A stretch of DNA of 64,000 nt from positions 15,020 to 79,019 of the forward strand of contig CAYTSA010000007.1 in assembly GCA_964440345.1 (NCBI GenBank). The letters are read 5' to 3'. The translations under genes were made by a program, and so were the position numbers. This DNA comes from CAYTSA01 sp964440345. Its GTDB lineage: Bacteria; Desulfobacterota; Desulfovibrionia; Desulfovibrionales; Desulfovibrionaceae. Of the stretch, positions 33,915 through 43,155 are shown piece by piece (the first letter of the stretch is position 1; the number at the start of each line of letters is the position of its first letter). The notes under the pieces are model-generated. The model had not been told where the DNA came from. It was given only the letters and a program-made list of their open reading frames with translations, and did not search any database.

Positions 33915-34861
33915 TACGCATCTCCTCCTTTTGCGGCGTATAGACGCCTGGCGTCTGTGTGCAGGCGTTTCCCCTTCACCACCCACACACTGGGCCCGTG
34001 AGCACGCACAGTGCGCACTTGTTCCAGCTCCCCGCGGCCAGACAAGTCGCGCCATACGGCTTGCAGCCGGCGCACATTTGCCTCCCAGCGCTCGGCTCCT
34101 ATGCGCACCAGGCGCTCTTCTTCCTCAAAAAACAACTCCACCCCGTCCCCGGCGGACAACCGCACCCAGGCGGCGTCATGCACGGCAAAGGGGGCATCCG
34201 CATTTCGCAACGTCGCCATGTAGTGCGGCAAATAATCCATTAACGCTTCCGAGCCCGGGTCCAGCCGCAACACAGGCAGAGAGACAAAGTGTTCGTCCAC
34301 CATGCGGTCTTCTTCGGCTACCGGGGCGATAATGCGCCCCCAGGCGTCGGCGTAGTGCAGGGTCTCCTCATGCACCACCCAGAAGGCCGGCTCCCTTTCC
34401 GTGACGGCTATGCCCACTCCGCCGGGCAGCATACGCTTGACGCTGGCCTCAGCCACCCAAGGGTTGTGCATGACGTCGGCTTTTATCTTTTCCATGTTCA
34501 GGGCCAGGCTGTTCATGCCCCGCTTCAGCTTGGAAGCAGCCAGCACTGTGTCGTAGTCGAGCCTCTGAGCGCCGGTTATCTCGACATGCGTCAGGGTAAA
34601 ATACTGGTTGTTGGTCATCCAGCGGTAGCCGGTCAGCAGGCCTACGCTCAGGCCGATGAATAACGCCGCCGCCAGACACGCGCCGCATGCAGCGGTAAAC
34701 ACGCGCAGAACCGCCTTTCCTCTTTCCTTCCACAAACCGGGCTGGCGATAGTTGTTGCCCGAGGTTTTGCGGCGTTTGGGCGGCGGATTGCGCCGCGCAG
34801 TATGGCTGCTGCGCCGGACGCCAAAGCCGGACTGGCGCGGCGCGGCTAGTTGCAAGGCCAC
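33914..34861 (-). CDS. ftsQ: cell division protein FtsQ
   Basis: The 315 residues have a basic cytoplasmic N-terminus (about 1-48), one membrane helix (VFTAACGACLAAALFIGLSVGLL), a POTRA domain (FTLTHVEITGAQRLDYDTVLAASKL...) and a periplasmic beta domain. It links early and late division proteins. The GTG start at 34861 is preceded by GGAGGTG inside murB, giving a 16-base overlap. The call rests on domain order and position between murB and ftsA; ddl is absent from this cluster. Confidence 0.93.
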   Translation of the reverse strand: MALQLAAPRQSGFGVRRSSHTARRNPPPKRRKTSGNNYRQPGLWKERGKAVLRVFTAACGACLAAALFIGLSVGLLTGYRWMTNNQYFTLTHVEITGAQRLDYDTVLAASKLKRGMNSLALNMEKIKADVMHNPWVAEASVKRMLPGGVGIAVTEREPAFWVVHEETLHYADAWGRIIAPVAEEDRMVDEHFVSLPVLRLDPGSEALMDYLPHYMATLRNADAPFAVHDAAWVRLSAGDGVELFFEEEERLVRIGAERWEANVRRLQAVWRDLSGRGELEQVRTVRAHGPSVWVVKGKRLHTDARRLYAAKGGDA

Positions 34862-35748
34862 AGCTTCACCTCCAGCTCCAGTTCATATCCGCTGTTGTTG
34901 CGCACTTTTTCCTTTGCCATTGCTATAAGTTCTAAAGCCTGACTGGCTGTTCCTTGGCCGTGGTTTTCCAAAAAATTGGCGTGGACGGAGGAAAAGCCAA
35001 CCCCGCCCAGGGTGAACCCCCGCAACCCGGCCTCGTCCAAAAGCTTGCCGGCCGGCGCGTCCGGGGCCGGGTTTTTGAACACGCATCCGGCTGTCCAGGC
35101 GTCTACAGGCTGGGCTGCCCGCTTTTTACTCAATGTCTCGCGCATGCTAACGGACAGTTTTTCAGGATCAGCCATGCTCATCTGAAATTCTGCCGCCAGC
35201 ACCAGGAAAAACCCGGCATGACCTTTTACGGAAAAGTGGCGGTAGCCCATTTCCAGTTGTTCTCTTTCCAGCCATTGCGGCTCCCCGCCTTGCGTATAGA
35301 GCCGAACCCGGTACAGCGTATCTCCTGCCTGCTGCCCGAAGGAGCCGGCGTTCATGGCCACTGCGCCGCCCACTTTGCCAGGCACGCCAGCCAGGTTTTC
35401 CAGCCCGGCCAGTCCGTTTTTAGCCGCCCAGGCCAGCAGCCTGGGCAAAGATACCCCAGCGCCGCAGCGGACCACGGCCATATGCTCGTCCTGGGCTATG
35501 CGCGCCGGCGCGTCTGTTCCCGCGCCTGCAGCCACTGTCACCAGCGCCATGTCAAGTTCCCCGTCCTGAGCCAGCACATTGCTGCCGCGGCCAAAAGCAG
35601 CCGGCGCGCAGCCCAGCGAAGCCAAAACAGCATCCAGCCGTTCCAAGCCTTCTTCGCCCTGCACGCGCACTTCAGCCGCGGCCCGGCCGCCCAGCCGCAA
35701 CGTGGTGCGCTCGCTCATGCGCGGTCCTGGCAACACGGCTATACTCAT
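34846..35748 (-). CDS. murB: UDP-N-acetylenolpyruvoylglucosamine reductase
   Basis: The 300-residue flavoenzyme reduces UDP-GlcNAc-enolpyruvate to UDP-MurNAc with NADPH. It has RTTLRLGGRAAAEV at the FAD domain start, LPRLLAWAAKNGLAGLENLAGVPGKVGGAVAMNAGSFGQ, the proton-donor region AGCVFKNPAPDAPAGKLLDEAGLRG, and SSVHANFLENHGQGTA. The ATG at 35748 overlaps the murC stop (ATGA). The compact type I layout without extra insertion is seen. Confidence 0.96.
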   Translation of the reverse strand: MSIAVLPGPRMSERTTLRLGGRAAAEVRVQGEEGLERLDAVLASLGCAPAAFGRGSNVLAQDGELDMALVTVAAGAGTDAPARIAQDEHMAVVRCGAGVSLPRLLAWAAKNGLAGLENLAGVPGKVGGAVAMNAGSFGQQAGDTLYRVRLYTQGGEPQWLEREQLEMGYRHFSVKGHAGFFLVLAAEFQMSMADPEKLSVSMRETLSKKRAAQPVDAWTAGCVFKNPAPDAPAGKLLDEAGLRGFTLGGVGFSSVHANFLENHGQGTASQALELIAMAKEKVRNNSGYELELEVKLWPCN

Positions 35749-37118
35749 GCGCTCTCCAAAAACTGCTGGCCAATCTGCCACACGTTGCCAGCTCCCAGGG
35801 TCAACAGTACGTCGCCAGGCTGCACCATGTGCTGTAGAGCCTCGTTCACCGCATTGAAATTCGGAAAAAACTCAACAGATGTATCGGTCACCTGAGTCAC
35901 GCCCTGCGCCAAATTCATGCCGCTTATGCCCGGTATGGGCGCTTCCGACGCCGGATAAATCTCCAGCAGCAACAGCTTATCCACATTGCTGAACACTTTG
36001 CAGAAGTCGCCAAACAAGGCCTGTGTGCGCGTGAAGCGGTGCGGTTGGAACACCACCAGCAGCCGCCGGTCTGGAAAACACTCCCGGGCAGTTTCCAACG
36101 TGGCCTTAATCTCAGCCGGGTGGTGCCCGTAATCGTCCACCACCAGGACGCCGTCCTTTTCGCCTTTGCGTTCAAAGCGCCGGCCCACGCCGTTGAACTT
36201 GGAAAGCCCCTCCATGGCCACAACCGGGTCCACGCCGGCTTCCATGGCCACGCCCAAAGCGCCCAGCCCATTGAGCACGTTATGCCGGCCCGGCTGCGAA
36301 AGGGTCACTTCTCCGAGCTTTTTGTCTTCCCAGAAAACCTTGAACCGGGAGACAGCGCCTAACTCAAGAATCTCCCCGCGCAAGGTATTGTGCTTGCCCA
36401 GGCCGTAGGTCGTCGCCGGCCGCTTGATCTGATGCGCCAGTTGCACCAGCTTCGCGTCGTCTCCGCAGATGATGTTGCAGCCGTAGAACGGAATCTTGTT
36501 CATGAATTCCACAAAGGCCTTTTCGATAGCCTTCATGTCCGGGTAAAAATCCAGATGGTCTGCGTCCACATTGGTGATGACAGAGATGATGGGGAACAAA
36601 CAGAGAAACGAACCGTCAGATTCATCGGCTTCAGCAATGAGAAACTCGCCCTCGCCAAGGCGGGCGTTGGCGCCGTAAGCGTTCAGCCGGCCGCCAATAA
36701 TGACCGTCGGGTCCAGCTCTGCATGGTCAAAAATGGCCGCCAGCAATGATGTCGTCGTTGTTTTTCCGTGCGTGCCCGCCACGGCAATGCCTGTGCGCAA
36801 ACGCATCAGCTCGGCCAGCATCTCCGCCCGGGGAATGATGGGGATGTTACGCTCCACAGCAGCCTGGACCTCTGGATTGTCAGCGCCTATGGCCGTCGAC
36901 TTGACCAGCACCTGGGCCTCGCCCAGGTTCTCCGCGGCATGGCCTATATGCACCTCGGCCCCCAAGGAGCGAAGCCGCGTCACCGTGGCCGATTCGGCCA
37001 TGTCAGAGCCGGACACTGCGTACCCAAGATTCAGCAACACTTCAGCAATGCCGGACATGCCAGAGCCGCCAATGCCCACCATGTATATTTTTTGAAAACG
37101 TCTGTTCATGGGAGTCAT
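35745..37118 (-). CDS. murC: UDP-N-acetylmuramate-L-alanine ligase
   Basis: The 457-residue ATP-dependent ligase adds L-Ala to UDP-MurNAc. The N-terminal Rossmann domain begins YMVGIGGSGMSGIAEVLLNLGY, the P-loop is AGTHGKTTTTSLLA near 115, and the Mur ligase middle and C-terminal domains follow (DDYGHHPAEIKATLETARE; FQPHRFTRTQAL). The start overlaps the murG stop (ATGA), part of an unbroken coupled series. Confidence 0.97.
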   Translation of the reverse strand: MTPMNRRFQKIYMVGIGGSGMSGIAEVLLNLGYAVSGSDMAESATVTRLRSLGAEVHIGHAAENLGEAQVLVKSTAIGADNPEVQAAVERNIPIIPRAEMLAELMRLRTGIAVAGTHGKTTTTSLLAAIFDHAELDPTVIIGGRLNAYGANARLGEGEFLIAEADESDGSFLCLFPIISVITNVDADHLDFYPDMKAIEKAFVEFMNKIPFYGCNIICGDDAKLVQLAHQIKRPATTYGLGKHNTLRGEILELGAVSRFKVFWEDKKLGEVTLSQPGRHNVLNGLGALGVAMEAGVDPVVAMEGLSKFNGVGRRFERKGEKDGVLVVDDYGHHPAEIKATLETARECFPDRRLLVVFQPHRFTRTQALFGDFCKVFSNVDKLLLLEIYPASEAPIPGISGMNLAQGVTQVTDTSVEFFPNFNAVNEALQHMVQPGDVLLTLGAGNVWQIGQQFLESA

Positions 37119-38227
37119 AACGCCGCCTGTAATGCAGCCCGCACGCCGCCGTGCGATTTGCGGGCCACGGTTTCAATGACGTCCGCTACTGCAGCGGCGG
37201 CTTGGGGCTTGCCGAGTTGCGCAGACGCAGACGCCATGGATTGCAATTTTTCAGAATCAGACAATACGCCGAGCAGCAAGCCGCCCACGTTCACTCTGCC
37301 CAGGTCCGGCTCTGGAACCAGGATAGCAGCGCCTGTTTGCCCCAGCCGTTTAGCGTTGGCGGTCTGATGATCGTGCGTGGCGTAGGGAAACGGGGTGAAG
37401 ACCGCCGGCCGGCCGCAAGCAGCCAGTTCGGCCACCGTGGTGGCGCCGGCCCGGCAGTAGACCAGGTCGGCCCAGGCGTACGCCTCGGCCATGTCGTCAA
37501 TAAATGCGGTTACCTGGCTTGGGTCCACGCCTTGTGCGCTATACATTTCCCGTGTTTCCTGCAGCAGAGTTTTCCCGGCCTGATGGCGGATATTAACGCC
37601 ATTGTCCGTGAGAAACCGCGCCGCGCCCGCCACCGCTCTATTCAGCGCCCGGGCGCCCTGGCTGCCGCCGAGCACCAGCAGATTTTTAGCCTGGGGCAAA
37701 GGCCGGCCGGCCACAGCCGCTATCTCTTTGCGCACTGGGTTGCCTGTAACAATGCATTTTCCAGCCGGGAAAAAGCCTTGCACGTCTTCAAAGGCCAGGC
37801 ACACTTTTTTCACGCATTTCCCCAAAATCCTGTTCGCCGCGCCTGGCACGCTGTTTTGCTCCTGCAGCGCCGTAGGCCGGCCCCACAACCAGGCCGCCGC
37901 CACCGGCGCAAAGCCTGCGTAACCGCCAAAACCTACAACAACATCTGGTTTGAAGCGGCCGACAAGCAGCAGGGACCGAGTGACCGCCAGCGATAATTGG
38001 GCCGCTCCCAGCACTCCTTTTACGCCCCGGCCCAGCACCCCGGCGACTGGAAGCGCTGCAAACTCCAACCCAGCCTGCAAGGCCAGCCGTTCTTCCGGCC
38101 CCCGCCGGCCGCCCACGAACAACAACCGAATGTTTGGAAAACGAGCCCGAAGCTCCTGGGCCACGGCCAGGGCCGGAAAAATATGGCCGCCTGTGCCGCC
38201 CGTAGTGAGTATGACCCTTTGCATCAT
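37115..38227 (-). CDS. murG: lipid II synthase (UDP-GlcNAc transferase)
   Basis: This 370-residue GT28 glycosyltransferase converts lipid I to lipid II at the inner face of the membrane. Motifs are LTTGGTGGHIFPALAVA, VGFGGYAGFAPVAAAWL, HEQ-like ALQEQNSVPGAANRIL, LLVLGGSQGARALNRAV and YCRAGATTVAELAACGRPAVFTPFP. The start overlaps the end of ftsW. Confidence 0.97.
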   Translation of the reverse strand: MMQRVILTTGGTGGHIFPALAVAQELRARFPNIRLLFVGGRRGPEERLALQAGLEFAALPVAGVLGRGVKGVLGAAQLSLAVTRSLLLVGRFKPDVVVGFGGYAGFAPVAAAWLWGRPTALQEQNSVPGAANRILGKCVKKVCLAFEDVQGFFPAGKCIVTGNPVRKEIAAVAGRPLPQAKNLLVLGGSQGARALNRAVAGAARFLTDNGVNIRHQAGKTLLQETREMYSAQGVDPSQVTAFIDDMAEAYAWADLVYCRAGATTVAELAACGRPAVFTPFPYATHDHQTANAKRLGQTGAAILVPEPDLGRVNVGGLLLGVLSDSEKLQSMASASAQLGKPQAAAAVADVIETVARKSHGGVRAALQAAL

Positions 38228-39354
38228 GCAGCTCCCGGCTTTGGCGGTCTCGACAGGTTCAACAGCAATCCTACGCAGATGCAGGAGGCCATGAGATTGC
38301 TTCCTCCGTAGCTAAGAAACGGCATGGGCACGCCCTTGGGCGGCGCGGCGCCCAGCACAACAGCCATGTTCAGCACAGCGCCCAGAGCCAGCACCAGCGT
38401 CAAACCGTACGCCAAGTAGCGGTCTTGCAGCTCCCTTTGCTCCATGGCCACTGTAAACGCCCTCCAGAGCAGCATTCCCAACAGCACGAACACCAGCGAG
38501 ACGCCGAGAAAGCCAAGCTCCTCGCCGATGACCGCCACGATAAAGTCGTTATGCGCTTCCGGCAGGAAAAACAGTTTTTGCTTGCCTGCGCCCAGGCCTG
38601 CGCCCCACAGGCCGCCGGCGCCCAAGGCGTACAGCGACTGCACCAGCTGATAGCCCGAGTCCAGCGCATCCTTGAAGGGATCGAGAAAGGCCAGCAGCCG
38701 CCGCGACCGGTAGCTGGACTGCACGATGAGCAACCAGCCGGCTCCCAGACCGCACAACAAGGTGGCCGCCAGATAGACAAAACGGATGCCCCCGGCCAAA
38801 CTCATTAAAAATAGCAGCAGCGCCAACTCTGCTGCGCCGCCGAAATCCGGCTGCAGAATAATGAGCAGGCCCAAGACGCCGGTCACGGCAAAAGGCGGTA
38901 TGACCCCCACGCTGAAGGACTTCACCATTTCCTTCTTGGTCCCGAAAAACCAAGCCAGATAGACGACCAGCGCCAACTTGGCGAATTCCATTGGCTGCAG
39001 CGACACAGGACCGAGCCGCAGCCAACGGCGGGCGCCGTTAATCTCCACCCCTAGAGGAGACGCCAGCGTAAGCGCCAGCAACAACGCCACTGCAACGAGC
39101 GCAACATATCGGCAGCTGTACAGCCAAGGCCGGGGCGCTATAGCACATATGGCCATGACACAGCCGCCCAGCAGAGCAAAAATACTCTGGCGGCGAAAAA
39201 AGTAATAGGCGTCGCTATAGAACCGTTCCGCCATGACCCCGCTGGCTGAGAGCACCATGACCAGGCCCAGGCCAATGAGCAGCATGGTTGAGACAAGCAG
39301 CAAATAATCCATCCGCACTGCAGCGTGGTGGTTTATGGATGATCCTGCGCTCAC
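38224..39354 (-). CDS. ftsW: lipid II polymerase FtsW
   Basis: This 376-residue SEDS-family membrane protein has about ten helices and polymerises septal glycan with FtsI. Recognisable are GLVMVLSAS, the catalytic-region GARRWLRLGPVSLQPMEFAKLALVVYLAWF, and LPEAHNDFIVAVIGEELGFLG, PFLSYGGSNLMAS near the end. A GTG start overlaps the murD stop (GTGA). Confidence 0.96.
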   Translation of the reverse strand: MSAGSSINHHAAVRMDYLLLVSTMLLIGLGLVMVLSASGVMAERFYSDAYYFFRRQSIFALLGGCVMAICAIAPRPWLYSCRYVALVAVALLLALTLASPLGVEINGARRWLRLGPVSLQPMEFAKLALVVYLAWFFGTKKEMVKSFSVGVIPPFAVTGVLGLLIILQPDFGGAAELALLLFLMSLAGGIRFVYLAATLLCGLGAGWLLIVQSSYRSRRLLAFLDPFKDALDSGYQLVQSLYALGAGGLWGAGLGAGKQKLFFLPEAHNDFIVAVIGEELGFLGVSLVFVLLGMLLWRAFTVAMEQRELQDRYLAYGLTLVLALGAVLNMAVVLGAAPPKGVPMPFLSYGGSNLMASCICVGLLLNLSRPPKPGAA

Positions 39355-40652
39355 GCCAAAGCCTCCACCAGCCGCCGGAAATGCTCCCCGCGGGCTACAT
39401 AGTTGATGTACTGGTCAAAACTGGATGTCGCTGGCGAAAGCAGGACCACGTCGCCTTGCTCAGCTTTTTGCAGCAGCGTAGCCAAGGCCTTGTCCAGGCT
39501 TTCTGCGAAGTGCACTGGAACATTCTGGCCGTGCCACGCCTCACGAAAAATCGATTCGCTTTGCCCGAACAGACAGATTTCCTTTACTTTCTCTTGTATA
39601 AGCGGCCGCAGCAATTTCAGGTCTCCGCCCTTGAACACGCCGCCAGCCAGCAACAGTATGGGCCGGTCAAAGCATTCCAGCGCCGCCCGCAATGAATCCA
39701 CGGTGGTGGCCTTGGAGTCGTTCACAAAGAGCACGCCGTTCTTTTCCGCCACAGGCTCCAGACGGTGAGGCAAGGGTTTGAACGTCTCTATGGCGTACTG
39801 AGCCTGCTCCCTGTTGACGCCCATGTGCGCGGCGACCTGCCAGGCGGCTTGCATGTTTGCCCTGTTGTGACAGCCGAGAAGACGGCCTGGGCTGAAATCC
39901 TGCGTTGGTTCGAAAAACGTCGTTTTGCCGAGGCCCGGCTTTTGTTTGGCCTCTTCCTGCATGCTCTTGGGAAACAGGGCGATGTCTTCCACCTGCTGGT
40001 TGGCGAAGAGCTGCAGCTTGGCCTCCAGATATTCTTCCAGGGATGCATGGTAGTCCAGATGGTTGGGCGAAAAGTTGAGCAACACGCCTATGTGCGGTCG
40101 AAAAGTGCGGCACGTTTGCAATTGGAAACTGGAGACTTCCAACACCAGAACGTCTGCTTTCTTGTCTTGCAACACGTAGGACGACAAAGGCGTACCGATG
40201 TTGCCGCCCAGGAAGACGTTTTTGCCGGCTTGCTCCAGCATGTGCGCCATCAGCGTCACAGTCGTTGTTTTGCCGTTGGAGCCGGTCAAGGCAATGATTG
40301 GTTCATGCACGAAACGGCTTGCCAGCTCCATCTCCGACCACACCGGCAGATTTTCTTCCCAACCTTGTGGCAGGTGAGGCGCAATAACCGCCAATGGCGC
40401 TCCCGGACTCATGACCACCATGTCCACGCCCTGGAATTGTTCCGGACAGTGTTCGCTCGCCAGTATTTCATCAGCCAGATTGCGCAGCTCCATGTCCGCG
40501 CTGGCTGTTGGATTGCGGTCCACTATGCGTACATAGGCTCCCTGCTTGCGCAACAACTGTGCCGCCGCCCGGCCAGAACGGCCGGCGCCGACCACGGCGA
40601 CTCTTTTGGATTGCAGTTTGAGCGCCTCAGAATTGTTCACAGCAGTCTTCAT
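39351..40652 (-). CDS. murD: UDP-N-acetylmuramoylalanine-D-glutamate ligase
   Basis: The 433-residue ligase adds D-Glu to UDP-MurNAc-L-Ala. The N-terminal Rossmann motif is VAVVGAGRSGRAAAQLL, the P-loop ALTGSNGKTTTVTLMAH near 125, and FVNDSKATTVDSLRAALE and LLLAGGVFKGGDL follow. The start at 40652 is preferred over the longer frame because homologues begin close to the Rossmann fold; an AAAGG lies very close upstream. There are 29 bases between mraY and murD, the largest break inside the mur run. Confidence 0.95.
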   Translation of the reverse strand: MKTAVNNSEALKLQSKRVAVVGAGRSGRAAAQLLRKQGAYVRIVDRNPTASADMELRNLADEILASEHCPEQFQGVDMVVMSPGAPLAVIAPHLPQGWEENLPVWSEMELASRFVHEPIIALTGSNGKTTTVTLMAHMLEQAGKNVFLGGNIGTPLSSYVLQDKKADVLVLEVSSFQLQTCRTFRPHIGVLLNFSPNHLDYHASLEEYLEAKLQLFANQQVEDIALFPKSMQEEAKQKPGLGKTTFFEPTQDFSPGRLLGCHNRANMQAAWQVAAHMGVNREQAQYAIETFKPLPHRLEPVAEKNGVLFVNDSKATTVDSLRAALECFDRPILLLAGGVFKGGDLKLLRPLIQEKVKEICLFGQSESIFREAWHGQNVPVHFAESLDKALATLLQKAEQGDVVLLSPATSSFDQYINYVARGEHFRRLVEALA

Positions 40653-40681
40653 AGCCTTTGCACCTTTTCCCCAGCCCGGCC

Positions 40682-41761
40682 TTACCGCAACTTCAGGGTG
40701 GATAGCGCCGCCAGCGCCAGCAATATGGACAGAATCCAAAACCGAATAATTATTTTGGATTCAGGTATCCCTTTGAGTTCAAAATGATGGTGCAGCGGCG
40801 CCATGCGAAACATCCTTTTACCGCCGCTGAACTTGAAATAGCCCACCTGTAATATGACCGAGAGCGTTTCCACCACGAACAGGCCGCCGACAATAACCAA
40901 AACCAGCTCCTGCTTGGCCAGCACAGCTACAAATCCGAGCGCCCCGCCCAGGCTGAGTGAGCCTACGTCGCCCATGAACACTTGGGCCGGGTAGGCGTTG
41001 AACCACAAGAACCCCAACCCGGCCCCGGTCAACGCCCCGCAAAACACCGCCACTTCGCCTACTCCCGGCACATAAGGCACCTGCAGATACTCGGCAAAGC
41101 GCACGTTCCCAGCCACATACACAAAAACCGCGAAACAACCGCTGGCAACAATAGTCGGGCCAATGGCTAACCCGTCCAGACCGTCGGTAAGATTGACGCC
41201 ATTGGACGACCCCGCCATGACCAGCACGGCGAAAAGAATGTAAAACCATCCCAGATCGGGCCGAATGAATTTTACAAAGGGAAAGGACAATGTGGTGGAG
41301 TACGCTGGCTCCCAATAGAGCACCAACATGGCGCCCAGGGCTACGCCTATCTGCGCCAGCAATTTACCTTTTGCCGTAAAACCCTGGTTTTTCTTTTTGC
41401 GCAGCTTGGCGTAATCGTCAAAAAATCCGATGACCCCAAATCCCAGAAACACGGCCAGTGTGAGCCACACGTAATGGTTCGTCAGGTCCGCCCAGAGAAA
41501 CACGCTGAAGACAACCGCAGTAATGATGAGTAAGCCGCCCATGGTGGGCGTGCCCGCTTTCTTGAAGTGCCCGGCCACGCCGTCTTCCTGAATGTACTGG
41601 CCCCATTTGAGACGTTTGAGGAACCGGATGAACATTGGGCCGATGACAATGGTCAGCAACAAGGCGGTAAGAAGCGCCCATACAGAACGAAACGTAATGT
41701 AGCGAAATACATTCAGAAAACCTATTTCCGTGCTCAGCGGGGCCAGGATGTTATACAGCAT
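40682..41761 (-). CDS. mraY: phospho-MurNAc-pentapeptide transferase
   Basis: The 359-residue polytopic enzyme makes lipid I from undecaprenyl phosphate and UDP-MurNAc-pentapeptide. It has the aspartate motif FFDDYAKLRKKKNQG, NLTDGLDGLA near 190, FMGDVGSLSLGG and the substrate-binding MAPLHHHFELKGIPE. About ten membrane helices are evident. The ATG overlaps the murF stop (TGATG). Confidence 0.97.
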   Translation of the reverse strand: MLYNILAPLSTEIGFLNVFRYITFRSVWALLTALLLTIVIGPMFIRFLKRLKWGQYIQEDGVAGHFKKAGTPTMGGLLIITAVVFSVFLWADLTNHYVWLTLAVFLGFGVIGFFDDYAKLRKKKNQGFTAKGKLLAQIGVALGAMLVLYWEPAYSTTLSFPFVKFIRPDLGWFYILFAVLVMAGSSNGVNLTDGLDGLAIGPTIVASGCFAVFVYVAGNVRFAEYLQVPYVPGVGEVAVFCGALTGAGLGFLWFNAYPAQVFMGDVGSLSLGGALGFVAVLAKQELVLVIVGGLFVVETLSVILQVGYFKFSGGKRMFRMAPLHHHFELKGIPESKIIIRFWILSILLALAALSTLKLR

Positions 41762-43155
41762 CAGTCATCGCCCTCCTGCACTGCCTGGACGTAGGTTTCC
41801 AGTTTGTTCCCGCGTGATCCTTTAAATAATATGGCTCCTTCTTCCAATCGAAGCGCATCCAGGGAACGCAGCAAATCGACTTCGTTCTCCAGCTCCTTCC
41901 AGACTCCGGTCCAGCGGCTGCCAACGAGCCCTTGGCGCACGCTGCTTCCATACCCTCCAACCCAAAACACTGCGGTTGCTCCGGTTTGAGCCGCCCGCTC
42001 GCCCAGCTCTGCGTGTTCCAGCGCAGCGGTTTCACCCAGCTCTCGCATCTCCCCAAGCACCAGCACCAAAGGTTTGCCGCCAGCCAGGTCTGGCGCAGCT
42101 TCAAGCGCCCGAGACATGGACATGGGGTTGGCGTTATACGAGTCATCTATGATCAGCCATTTGCCTGTCTGGCTTTGCTGCAGCCTGCCTTTTGCCCCCC
42201 GGGCTTTTTCCAGGCCGTCGCGCACGTGCTGTGGCTCCAGCCCCAGCACCACCGCGGCCGTGGCTGCTGCTATGCAGTTTTCAGCAAGCAGCGCTCCCCG
42301 AAACGGCAGCGTCAGCTCCAGCTCTTTGGAGCCAAGCTTCAGGTAGTATTTGCCTCCTAGGCCGTCTTCCTGCGGTCCCAGGTATGCGCCAAAAAAATGG
42401 GCGGTATGATCTTGAGTGGAGAACACGGCCAGACGTTCTGTCAATTCAGCCGCCTCCCTCAATAATTCCGGGTAGTCCCCCCCTATGACGCCTATGCCGG
42501 CCGGGCGCAGATGCGCCAGCAGGCGAGCCTTGGCCTTGGCCACGCCTTCCACGGTTCCGAGCCCTTCCAGATGAGCGGCTCCCACATTCAAAACTACCGC
42601 CAGGTCTGGCTCCAGTATTTCGCCCAGTTCGTCCATGTCGCAGGGCTTGTTTATGCCGGCTTCCAGCACCCAGAAGTCTTCCTGTCCGGTCATGTTCATC
42701 ATGGACATAGCCATGCCAATCTGTGTGTTCAGGTTCCCAGGGTTGCACGCAGCATCTCCCGCCTGGGAAAGGATTGACGCAATCATCTCCTTGACCGTGG
42801 TTTTGCCGGCTGTGCCAGTGACGCCTATGATCATGGCCCGGCTCAGGTTGCGGCAGCGGTTGGCCAACCGGCCCATGGCTTCCACAACGTTCTCCACCTG
42901 CAGCAAGGCGCAATGGCTCTGCACAGGCCACTCAGGCGGGTCTTTCTGCGCCACTACGGCCACAGCGCCCGCCTCCACAGCCTGGGCGGCGTACAAATGC
43001 CCGTCTGTGCGCTCGCCCTCGATGCAGAAGAACACGTCGTTCTCCCCCACCTGGCGGCTGTCGGTGCGCGCATAGGCAGGCACAGCCCCGGCCAGATGGC
43101 CAAGCTGTCCCCGCGCGAGCATCACGCTACGCATGTCAGACAGGTTTACGAACAT
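41761..43155 (-). CDS. murF: UDP-MurNAc-tripeptide D-Ala-D-Ala ligase
   Basis: The 464-residue ligase adds D-Ala-D-Ala. It shows the family N-terminal domain (SRQVGENDVFFCIEGERTDGHLY), P-loop IGVTGTAGKTTVKEMIA near 110, ITNIGXAH-equivalent VLNVGAAHLEGLGTVEGVAKAK, and DDSYNANPMSMSRALE. The start overlaps the end of murE by 10 bases. Confidence 0.96.
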   Translation of the reverse strand: MFVNLSDMRSVMLARGQLGHLAGAVPAYARTDSRQVGENDVFFCIEGERTDGHLYAAQAVEAGAVAVVAQKDPPEWPVQSHCALLQVENVVEAMGRLANRCRNLSRAMIIGVTGTAGKTTVKEMIASILSQAGDAACNPGNLNTQIGMAMSMMNMTGQEDFWVLEAGINKPCDMDELGEILEPDLAVVLNVGAAHLEGLGTVEGVAKAKARLLAHLRPAGIGVIGGDYPELLREAAELTERLAVFSTQDHTAHFFGAYLGPQEDGLGGKYYLKLGSKELELTLPFRGALLAENCIAAATAAVVLGLEPQHVRDGLEKARGAKGRLQQSQTGKWLIIDDSYNANPMSMSRALEAAPDLAGGKPLVLVLGEMRELGETAALEHAELGERAAQTGATAVFWVGGYGSSVRQGLVGSRWTGVWKELENEVDLLRSLDALRLEEGAILFKGSRGNKLETYVQAVQEGDD